A stretch of 21,704 nucleotides of DNA, taken from positions 1 to 21,704 of the forward strand of contig JAWNBB010004927.1 in assembly GCA_036325645.1 (NCBI GenBank). The letters run 5' to 3'. Of the stretch, positions 9,283 to 18,856 are shown piece by piece. The translations under genes were made by a program, and so were the position numbers. Under the pieces are notes generated by a model that saw nothing but the letters and a program-made list of their open reading frames with translations, was not told the DNA's origin and ran no database searches. This DNA comes from Balantidium ctenopharyngodoni (taxonomy: Eukaryota; Ciliophora; Litostomatea; Vestibuliferida; Balantidiidae). The number at the start of each line of letters is the position of its first letter. Position 1 is the stretch's first letter.

Positions 9283-10522
9283 ATAGAATTATATATTTTT
9301 TATTAGGTCTAGTCTACAATTATAATGTATTATGTAATAAAGGAGAAGGTTAAAGTGGAAGGTATTGAGCGCAAGTTATTAGTTTCTTAATTATCTTGAA
9401 AAGGAAAGAGAGTATATAAATTATTCTAGTGTTTATATATATTATGCTTAAAAATGAGATAGGTTAATTAATAATGTGATATGCCGTGTAGTGTAGTGTG
9501 AGATGGAAGTTATGTAAGGTTGGGGTGGATATTTCAAAGATTGGTAATGAAAGAAGTAAACAGATTTAATGAGGAGGATGGTTTATTGGGAGCGTGATAA
9601 GGGGACAAGATAATGTGATAAGATATTCTCGGGTGAGTTTGAAAGATTGTTTTAGTTTGGTGGTTATTTGGTTATTGAGTTAAACGTTTTGGATAATAAA
9701 ATGTGGTCATGGTCTGATAAAACAAAGGGCTTCTTTTGGTCTATTCTCCTTGTACGCTTATACTCGGGAAAAGAAAGTGGAAGAAGAATTATACACTTCC
9801 TTACACTGAATCAATCTTGTCGGGTATTTCATTTGGTTACTCTTCTTTGACTTGTAACGTTCACAGTTGGGAGGGGATTTATTTTTAATTATCAATTCTG
9901 GTGTATTTGAGACAAAGAGGGCGAAATATCTATATAAACTAGACATTTTGAATCGATGGAGATGAATTAATTTTACATGAAAATATGAAAGCATTCACAT
10001 GTGTTAATAGTGATAATAGAAAATTAACAATGATCTGAATCAAAAGTACCTTCAAGTTGGTGTCTTTAAACTCATTAATAATCCTCACAGAAGGTATGTA
10101 AACACATGCAAAATATAAAAAAAAAACAATTAAAAACATCCTCCGTTCTCTGATATTGACACAATCACAAATCATGAGAACGGATTAACCCTTATTTTCA
10201 TCATAGATATCTTATATCGAACATATCCCTCCAACTACTCCATACCATTATCAATCAATCAACAATATCCAACTTCAACACAATAATCTTATCAATAAAT
10301 ACGTAAAATAACTAACAGCTTAAACCGGAATAAACAACATAATCAAATAAATCTGAATAAAGTAAAATAAAAACAAACCTTCATTCGACTAATTAAATAG
10401 TTCAATCATCTTTTGGTAACATCCCCTTCGCCCACTGTCGATACAATAACTCACATATCAATTACACTTAACTTTATTTAATTATTATTATTATTAAGAT
10501 AAATAATAAACGTTTTATATTA
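9283..10522 (+). other. 1.24-kb intergenic gap with strand-composition switch
   Basis: No supportable gene. By hand count 9301-9660 contains 95 G and 17 C, whereas 10201-10440 contains 57 C and 15 G, so the skew reverses inside the gap. A Trp-rich 78-codon frame at 9701-9937 reads through with TGA as Trp, but it looks like no known protein. An (ATT)5 tract lies just before the next gene. Confidence 0.55.
10481..10495. repeat. (ATT)5 microsatellite upstream of RRP6
   Basis: Five ATT units end 27 bp before the RRP6 start codon, in the position expected for a leader or core promoter. Confidence 0.8.
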
Positions 10523-12994
10523 ATGAACAAAGACGAAGCAACAGCAGTCACCGAACCTGAAGAAACAACACTCGATTCATTAATTAACTATAAAGGCGAT
10601 AAAGAGTATTTAACCGACTTAATCGGTGAAATAAAGCAAATATCGAACACTTTCCGTAAAATTAACATCACAGAACAATCGAATTTCAAAAACGAAAGCA
10701 AAGAATACTACCGCTTGCACAGTAAAGTAGAAGCCAAACTGAAGAAGTTAATAAAACATTTCCTTTTCCTTATCCGAGAAGACCCCGAGGAAGACCTCGA
10801 GTGAAATAACTTCGATATGATAATGAATTACGTCGATGACATGTGAGAAAAGGTCTCGGATAATCTCGATATAATCAACGGCTTCAAAAAATTGGACAAA
10901 AATGAGGAGATTAACAAAGAACTGATTAATGTGCACAATAACCGAATAAACAACACAAAAATATTTCTGAATAAAGACACTCTTAAAATTGACGAATTCG
11001 ATATTGATAATAGTTACTACCCGTTCATCCCGAAGTTGACCACGAAAGAAAATAGTGAAATACCATGAGATAATCGCCTTGATATCGCCCGGAAATGAAG
11101 GGATGAAAATAAGGAGAAATTTCAGTTGAAGTTTAGTGACAGTAAAAAGAAGAATATCCAGCAAGCACAGTTTAGTAACCCTTATGAATACGAAATTAAT
11201 GAATTCACGAGTAAGGTTATCGAGTACTATCGTGGGTTGAATAGTAAATGCAGTGACAATAACGTGAAAGTTGTGTTCCACGATATTATTAAAGGTGAAC
11301 GCATTTGAGAACAAGCCACGGAAACAGAGGACGAGATCGTGTTTACAAAGCAGAAGTACTTCCCGTTTAATCAAACGCCTTTACACTTTATTGATAATCT
11401 CAACGATTGAAATAATATTCTCATGCCGAGAATCGAAAACGCCAATGAAATCGCAATTGATTGAGAGCATCATAATATTGAGAGCTATTTAGGCATAACA
11501 TGCCTGATACAAATCAGTACCCGGGATGAGGATTTCATTATCGATGCGATTAAACTACGAAAAGAATGACAAATCCTGAACAAAGTGTTCACCAATCCTA
11601 AGATTGTTAAAGTTCTTCACGGTGCGAACTATGATGTTATGTGGTTACAAAAGGATTTCGGTGTCTACATTGTTAACATGTTCGATACCGGACAAGCGAG
11701 TCGAGTGCTCCGCTTTTCATCGTTTGCTCTTAAGTTTCTCCTGCATGATATTTGCGATTTTGACGCTGATAAACAATACCAACTCGCGGATTGGCGTATT
11801 CGTCCCTTACCACAAGAAATGATAAATTACGCTCGAGGAGACACACACTTTTTACTTTATGTATACGATGTTTTAAAGGAGAAGTGAATCGAGGCGGCGT
11901 GAAATAACTCGGTGAATGAACCGTTTAATTTAATAATTGAAGTTCTCAAAAAATCGAACGCGTTGACATTGGAGAGCTATCAGAAGCCGGTTGTTAAAGG
12001 CTCCGAGTATTACAATTATTTAAATTACAATAGCAATAAAAAGCACAGGGAATGAGGGTGAATTAAGGAGCTTTTTATTTTTCGGGATTACGTCGCGAGA
12101 AAGCTTGACATAAGCCCTGAAAAGGTGTGTAATAAAAATATTATTAATAAGCTAGCGAAACTGAAAGAGTTTAATTATGATACACTTTCCCCAGTAGTTA
12201 GAGGCTATTCGCCGTTGATCCGTTTTTCAAACGAATGAATTGAAGTTGTAAACGCGAAACTCGCTCGAATCGAAGACAAAGAAAAAGCAAGTTCACAGCA
12301 GGTGATGTTGGATAAGGAAAAGGAATATTGTGATAAATTAAAAATGTGAATGGCGCACGAAGGTGAAACAAAGGGAAAGAGTAATGTTTTCAAAGACGTC
12401 AAAAGCATTAAAAGCGAAGAAGATCGAAAGAAAGATTATGATAAATTAATGAGTATGTCTTACTCGGTGGATATCGCCGAGAGTAAGACAAACACGAATT
12501 TTTTATCGCCTTACGAGGAAAGAATGGCAAAGGAAAAGGAATTAAAATCTTCGATAATTACAGAGATAATTCCTTCATTTCAAAACCTCCAAATAATAAA
12601 TTACTGAAAAGAAAAGCACAATATTAACAGTATCAAAATTAAAACACCAACAGACAAAGCCTCAAAGCCAATGCTCAATAACAAAACGATAAAATCTCAT
12701 CCTAACAAATCGGACGATGAGCAAGCCGCGACGAAAGCCTTCGATAAAAAATTCAACGATATTACTGACAACAATAAGATATACGAAAAACTAAAAACAA
12801 AAACCCAAAACACAAACACCATTCCCTCCGAGTCCGACGATGACTCTGATATCGACATCGACAACCTCCAAGAGAAGAAGGTGGACAAAGCCTGAGAACA
12901 AAAAAATAAAATCCTCCGCAATTTCGTCGAAAGCAATAAACTTGGTCGGAACTACAACGAAACGCAGTACAAAACCAAGCGTAAAAAGAAATAA
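10523..12994 (+). CDS. RRP6: Nuclear exosome 3'-5' exoribonuclease RRP6/EXOSC10
   Basis: An 823-residue DEDD-y exonuclease, intronless with 16 in-frame TGA Trp codons and only two TGG; stop is TAA. The N-terminal 120 residues match the helical PMC2NT region that binds the Rrp47/C1D cofactor. The catalytic residues are all present: D313 and E315 in AIDWEHHN (W314 is a TGA), D371 in [11 protein letters not shown], and Y436 with D440 in [11 protein letters not shown]. An HRDC domain follows at about 510-590 ([18 protein letters not shown]). The C-terminal 200 residues are charged and low-complexity and end in the basic KTKRKKK, a likely nuclear localisation signal. RRP6 trims 5.8S rRNA, snRNA and snoRNA precursors and degrades faulty nuclear RNA. 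The length is typical (733 in yeast, 885 in human). Confidence 0.97.
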
Positions 12995-13084
12995 AATAAA
13001 TAAGTTGTATACTAAAAACAACGCTAAAATTAATAATTTTATAGCATTCCAAACATAATATTTCATTAAATTCTTAAAAAATAA

Positions 13085-15553
13085 ATGACTACCATTGTAG
13101 ATTTAGATATTTCCTTTGCACATTCGATCTGTAATCAATTATCAAAATGATCCTCGAAGCAGAACGGAAGCATTCTTCGGCAGTTCTTTACTTTTGAATT
13201 CGATTTCCTTTCCCAGGATGCGCTTGGACAGTGCAATGTGGACCAAAAAGAAAATCATATTAATTATTCCACACTGCTAAATTACTTAAATTACCCGATG
13301 ATATTCTCGAAATGTATCATCAATGCCCTCGATAAAAAAGAGGTTCAGTTGATATCCGAAAATGAGTATATCAATGGGTTTATGACTATATACACCGGAA
13401 GTATCGAAGAAAAGGTGCAATTTGTTTTCGACATGTTCGACTGACAACATGAGGGGAAAATATACCGCTGCGATGTTTTGATGATATTGGAATACACTCA
13501 CATCTACTTTAATAAAAAGGATTTGAGTAACCTTCTTGAGATAATCAATTCCTTTTTCAAAGGCCATGATTACTATACGTTCGATGATTTCCGGACTGTC
13601 TTACTTAGCAAAAGCCCGGATATACTTATGATAATTTGATGTTACTTCAACGAAAATAAAACTTACGATCTTCAGTGACTCAAGGTGATTGATGACTGAT
13701 TAAATAACAATAACAATTCCAACTCGATTGTACTTTCCGATTGTTTCTGATCGAAGAAAAAGGTTTCGAAATTCCAATCAACAGCCAACTCGATATCGAT
13801 CAACATCAAGGGGCAAGAGAGCGAACCAGAGGCAGATTGTAACTTGAGTAATAATCGTTTGATTAAGTATTTAAAGAATTTCAATCTCGACGCAGTTTCG
13901 CATTTTGATAATTGTAATAATAGTACACTTGAGACAACCAGTTACCACACGCTTCTTTTGAATGGAAAGGAGGACTGTGCTGGGAATACAAGTCAGGTTA
14001 AAAGAAAGAACGAAAGCTGATTCTGCGCGAATGAGGATTTGAAATGTTTGGATGAATTCGAACAAGATTTTTATATTCTCAAAACAACGTATAATAACGA
14101 GGAGAGTGAGGATCCGCAGACTTACGTGATTCCGAAAGGATCCAATGACTTTATGATCAACAGCGGAGTAATCTCCTCCCTGATGAGACCGAATCAATCG
14201 TTGAGCAGCGGAAAATTAATAGACTTGAACTTGTCTTTTTGCGGGAAACTCGATGATTCCTGTTCAAACTCGAATTCTCCTTGTAATGGAAGCAACTCGA
14301 AAAGCTCCTTCGCACGAATTACAAGGGACAAGAACAGTTTTACCGAGTATGTTGAAACTGCCTGGGAGGGTTTGTTCGAGGAGGAGGTGTTGATGTTGAA
14401 ACGGAATGTAATGAAGAAATACATTATATTGGTCATGAAGAACTTCATCGTGATTTATAAAAGAGGAAAAGAAGGGAAAAACTGCAAAATCCTTGAATGA
14501 ATCCCATTAAAAAACCTCTTTATAAGCACGGTGAAGTTGGGGTACGCCTTTAATAATACTAATTATTATTACATCCTCTTAGTAAACTCCTCCAGTTACC
14601 ATCGAAAATCCTTTCCGCTTTACTTCGAACGGAGGAAAAACCTGATAGAACTGAGCAATTTGATCGTGAAGCAAAACTCGTATAAAACTGTGAAAGAAGA
14701 GTATACGTTTATTAAAGATATAGGCAAAGGCACGTTTTGTACAATCAAACTAATGAAAAATAATAAAACGGATGAACTGTTCGCGGTGAAATCAATAAAC
14801 AAAAATGTGAAATCTATCGAGGAATTCACCGCGTTGTTATGGGAGAAGGATATTATTTATTTCCTTCGCAGATATGCAAATCAGGGGGACTTGGCGAAGA
14901 ACAATCCGATAAAACATATTGTTACAACATATGAAACAATAGAAACATGAGAACATATTTATTATGTTATGGAGTATATCCATCAAGGAGCACTCAGTCA
15001 TTATATTAAAACACTCAAACAGCTTCTTTCGCCCTCGACTGTCCGTTCAATAGGGACGCAAATAGTCAGCGGGTTATCGTTATTACACAAACACGGGATA
15101 TTACATCGTGATTTAAAATTGGAAAATGCTTGAATTCACGTCAAAGAAGATCAAACGTTTACGATAAAAATAATCGATTTTGGGCTGAGTCAAGTGCTCA
15201 CTCCGAATGAACACACTAACGAAGCTTACGGAACTTGAATTTACTCATCTCCGGAAATCCTTCTCCGCAAGTATTACGACTTCCGTATCGACATCTGGAG
15301 TTGAGGGATCATATTATATTATTTAGAATTCACATTTATTCCTTTCGGAATAAAAGGCAACGAAAAAGAGCAACAAATCGCGAATAAAATAGTAAAAAAC
15401 CAATGAGAATTCCCAGTGAAACTCCTCCATTCAAGTGCCGAAGAGAAGCGCCACGCGGATGTTCTCAAAAAAATAATTAAAATGTGTTTAACTAAAGATA
15501 TCACGATCCGCCCTTTTACGAAATCAGTTTTGAATTCTTTGCTATGAGATTAG
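13085..15553 (+). CDS. Ser/Thr protein kinase with EF-hand-like and PH-like N-terminal regions
   Basis: An 822-residue protein, intronless with TGA as Trp; stop is TAG. Residues about 60-200 resemble an EF-hand protein of the CBL/NCS type (SIEEKVQFVFDMFDWQHEGK), but the loops lack complete calcium ligands. A Ser/Asn-rich linker follows. Residues about 425-530 look like a PH domain, starting WEGLFEEEVLMLKR with MKKYIILVMKNFIVIYKRG strands. The kinase domain (about 540-815) is complete: Gly-loop IGKGTFCTIKLM, K569 in FAVKSI, D676 in HRDLKLEN, D698 in DFG, SPE in place of APE, and DIWSWGIILYY. The activation segment is short. A membrane- or phosphoinositide-targeted kinase is a fair inference; substrate is unknown. 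It starts 90 bp after RRP6 on the same strand. Confidence 0.9.
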
Positions 15554-16189
15554 TTTTTTTCTAAGTAAACCATAAATGTAAGTGTTAAGTATAGGAAGGT
15601 ATCATTATATAGTGAATATAAAATGATATACGAATGTAATATGTGATATGTAATACTTCTTTGTATAAGTAAGAGTTCGAATGTATAACTTAGTCGAGAA
15701 GTGTATATATAAGACATAATAAAAAAAGTTATTGAGTAACGGGAGGAAACGTTTATTGTGATAGTCTGTGTTTAATAATCAAACTTAATTTAATTAATGT
15801 TGATAGTTAATATAGCATATTAAGGTATTGATATTTTTTGGGTGGAATGTTGTGTGAGTTGAGGTTGTGTTTAAGAGATAATTATTCGTTAATCGGAGAA
15901 TGGGAATGGGAGTGGATGAAATGGAGATAATATGGGTGATATTTTCAAAATAATTAAATTGAATGTTGGAAGTGAAGGGAATACAATCGAAAATGAAAAT
16001 CAACGAAACATAAGGAAGGAGATGTGATGTAAAAGATGGGAAAAGGAGATTAGAATTCACTCGATTAAATGAAGGAAATGATGATAAGATTTAAGAAGTT
16101 TGAGGGGAATACAAAGTAATTCGATTAGGATCAGAAGGAAGAAGAAGAAGAGAAATGGGAAATATTTTATCTATTTAGCACAGAACACA

Positions 16190-16269
16190 AAAAGAATGAT
16201 GTTCAAGGAATAATGCTATTTATGTGGGAAGTTCGGACACTTGAAGACAGTCTGCATAGCCTGACTTTT
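16190..16269 (+). ncRNA. Weak box C/D snoRNA candidate
   Basis: A box C-like ATGATGT (16196-16202; consensus RTGATGA, last base off) and a perfect box D CTGA (16261-16264) are brought together by a 5-bp terminal stem, AAAAG 16190-16194 with CTTTT 16265-16269. The 80-nt size and box-to-stem spacing fit the class. No clear C'/D' pair was found and no target was assigned, so this may be chance. Confidence 0.22.
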
Positions 16270-16390
16270 AATAATACAAAATCAAATACTGAGAAAAAGG
16301 AAAAGAAAACAAAAACAAAAAACGACTCAAAATCAAAACTGGAGACTCATTGAAAATAAAAGAACATTTAATTTAGGAAAGACGGTGAAG

Positions 16391-16527
16391 ATACCTTAAT
16401 CGTGCACAATAATATTCTCAGGCATAGGAAAGAGGGGTGTTGTGCTTAATAGCGATATCCATTTTATTTAAAGGTATATTGTAATGCATATTTCATCACT
16501 CCAATACCCACTGCGCTGAGACAGCGC
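16391..16527. ncRNA. Possible structured RNA with nested stems
   Basis: Nested complementarity: ATACCTT 16391-16397 pairs with AAGGTAT 16471-16477 (7 bp). Inside it GCACAA 16404-16409 pairs with TTGTGC 16440-16445 (6 bp), and inside that TTCTC 16415-16419 pairs with GAGGG 16432-16436 (with two G-T pairs). A separate hairpin GCGCT/AGCGC with loop GAGAC lies at 16513-16527. The block is locally GC-richer than its surroundings. The strand is undetermined and no known family (U1-U6, SRP, RNase P, U3) matched on reading. Confidence 0.3.
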
Positions 16528-16970
16528 TAATGTAAGTTTCAAAAATATTCCTAAAGCCACCAAGTTATTGTAGACGTGTATTACAGACTAAATACAGTTT
16601 AATCATTGTAAAGAGAAACACCTGATCTATCATTCAAACCAAAAGAAATTAAATTCTACACCATTTAGATATTACCATAGATTAAAATCAAGACTTTTAA
16701 TACTCCAAACAAAATTCTCTCTACATCGAATATCCTCCATAATTATATCTCCAATGGCAAAGATCAATTTATCCTTTTCATTCGATTACCTCAACATAAA
16801 AAACACATTCGTAAGATCCATCAATCCACTTCATATTATTTTTATTCTCCTCTTCCAACAGAACACACTTCACAAAGCAACAAATATCAGAAATACAAAC
16901 ACTTCTGAACATAACCTCACACTGAAATATTTATACTATTCTTATACGATAAATCATTGGATTGTTTAAA

Positions 16971-18794
16971 TTATTTAGTTAAATAAGAAATAATCAAAGA
17001 CAAATCAAGTAAATCCCCTTCACTAATCCCCTTATTAAGCTCGATATTATTGTGATACACCACATCAAGCAGATTCCTCAGGTTTGTTAATATGACGGAA
17101 TTAATTGTACTCCCGTGTTTATTAGATCCATAAATAACACATTTAATAAAAGTGAGACTATCGTGTAAGTATTTTTCCTTCCCCTCCCTTGCGATGATCG
17201 TGCTCAGTCTGATTAATGTGTCTTCAATTAAATTTATTTCTATTTCATTGATCTTATTCAAGGCAATGTCCTTTAATTCCTTCATTCAAATGTTCTCCTT
17301 CTCCGACAACAAAGCTCTGTTTAGCCTTGTGTTTATATTATCTTCCTCTCTTTGAGAATTCGCGCGGTTTGCGGTTCTTCGTTTGATCGTTTTTAGATTT
17401 TTTTCTCAACTCTCAATTCGTTGATTAAGTTGATTCACTTGTGTCATTGATGTCTTCTGTCAATTATCTATCACGTCCATTAAGTAAATGTACTGATCAG
17501 ACATATCTTTCATTTGAGAAATGAGTGAGGATATTTGTGATTCATATTCTTGCTTCACTTTCGACACGTCGTCGTCGTCCTTATCTTGTCGTTTCTTTTC
17601 GTCCTGTTTAATATGAGAGGAAGATATTACGGTTTCGTAACTGTTGTTCGTACATTTTTGTTTGTTTTCCTTTATTGTGGTGTTACCTGCAGGTTTGTCG
17701 ATGATATTTGTATTTTTAATCGAACTCTTTTGGTTATTACTATGTGAATCGAGAAGCACACAAGAGGAAAACTTTTCCTTCCTTGTTCGCTTTTCGTCGC
17801 TATTGTTATAACTATATTTTACCGGTTGAGTCACTGTTGTGTTTTTATTCCTCTCTCCTTCATCATCATTGTTCTTCTTCTTCACCGTCACCATATCTTC
17901 TCATTTCATTTCCCCGGATTCTTCCCTACTTACAACAACCCCGAGCAGTGTTTGTATTTCATCGCATCACTGTTGAACTTTTTCATTTTCATTACCAATG
18001 AGAACATCTCAAAAATTTATGATTTGCTCTTTCATTTCAAGCATTGTCTTTTGGCAATGTACGATTCAACTTTTGATAATTTCCAAACTTTTTATTTTCA
18101 GGTCTTCAACGTCGCTAGTTAAGTAATCCAAGATTTTATACAATGCCATTGTGGCATACTTTTCGAAACTCCCGCGTGTCCTTTCTATAATAGTATGCGT
18201 GCATTGCAAGGATAACTTTTTATTACTCTTATTATTACTGTCCTCGTTACTTAGGTAATCCCCTCAACATTCCCATACCACACTGAGATTGTTATTGATA
18301 TCACTTTGTTCAATAAACACTTGAAGACAGTGCAATGCAATGTTTTGATTCACATCGTCGCTTTGTTTTAGGTTAAAAAGGCAAAACCCGTTTCATAACT
18401 CCTTCTCTTTTTCATTCCCTTGGTTAAGGTTCACAACGGATAATAGCCGAAATGCTTCAATAATACACTCTTTGTTCTCATTGCAGATATTCTCTTGCAT
18501 CGTGGTAAGAGCGTATGAAAGTATTTTCCCTTTATCATCACTCGCGGAACTGCCAATTGTATTAATGATTATCATCAGTAACTCAAATCCTTTTTTTCTG
18601 TCTGCATCACTTGAAGATGTCGCGATAAACACCGATAAATTTTTAACAACGCTCTTTATCAACGAAGTATTCGAGATATTATCATCGATTATTGTTTGAT
18701 ATTTATCAAGTGACGTATCCTCCTTTCAAAGAACACTTAATTCCTGACTGACATCCCTGTCTTCCCTGGGGTGCATCGGTTTGTGTGAAATCAT
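16971..18794 (-). CDS. Unrecognised helical-repeat and coiled-coil protein
   Basis: A 607-residue protein, intronless with TGA as Trp; stop is TAA. I do not recognise the family. The N-terminal 300 residues are regular amphipathic helices in pairs (for example KGFELLMIIINTIGS and ATMALYKILDYLTSDVEDLK), like an ARM/HEAT solenoid. A charged, Asn/Lys/Ser-rich linker spans about 305-405, ending in an acidic DKDDDD run. A coiled coil follows at about 410-500 (QEYESQISSLISQMKDMSDQ and beyond). The last 100 residues are again helical. Such a layout suits a scaffold or cytoskeletal adaptor, but no function can be assigned. It starts 62 bp downstream of the importin beta stop on the same strand, and it converges on the kinase gene. 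Confidence 0.8.
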
Positions 18795-18833
18795 TTAATG
18801 TTCTGTAGAATCAAATTAATTAAATAAATTTAG

Positions 18834-18851
18834 AATAATAATAATAATAAT
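18834..18851. repeat. (AAT)6 microsatellite between the two minus-strand genes
   Basis: Six AAT units (ATT on the sense strand) lie in the 62-bp spacer, 40 bp before the start of the helical-repeat gene and 5 bp past the importin beta stop codon. Confidence 0.85.
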
Positions 18852-18856
18852 AAAGC

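Larger units (their letters stand above)
15554..16970. other. 1.4-kb gap between convergent genes, with possible ncRNA
   Basis: No supportable protein gene between the kinase (+) and the helical-repeat gene (-). By hand count 15841-16080 contains 70 G and 11 C, and 16621-16860 contains 56 C and 12 G. The middle (about 16170-16560) is less skewed and holds two candidate structured RNAs, listed separately. A 71-codon plus-strand frame at 16754-16969 stops one base before the minus-strand gene's stop codon. Confidence 0.5.

Noticed and set aside
9701-9937. 78-codon frame, Trp-rich, open with TGA as Trp
   Set aside because: It reads through two TGAs, but TGG dominates, the composition is unlike neighbouring genes and nothing is recognisable. 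Likely chance.
15668-15690. GTTCGAAT as a tRNA T-loop
   Set aside because: The flanking bases do not form a T-stem, and no D or anticodon arm lies upstream.
15794-16060. 88-codon minus-strand frame
   Set aside because: Thr/Ile/Asn-rich translation explained by the C-rich skew of that strand; no domain.
16500-16530. Reverse-strand GCGCAGTGGGTATTGG as the start of U4 snRNA
   Set aside because: Resembles the U4 5' end briefly, but the conserved downstream stem-loop and Sm site are absent.
16754-16969. 71-codon plus-strand frame ending beside the helical-repeat gene stop
   Set aside because: Lies in the C-rich, G-poor flank, has no motif, and probably covers the 3' UTR of the minus-strand gene.
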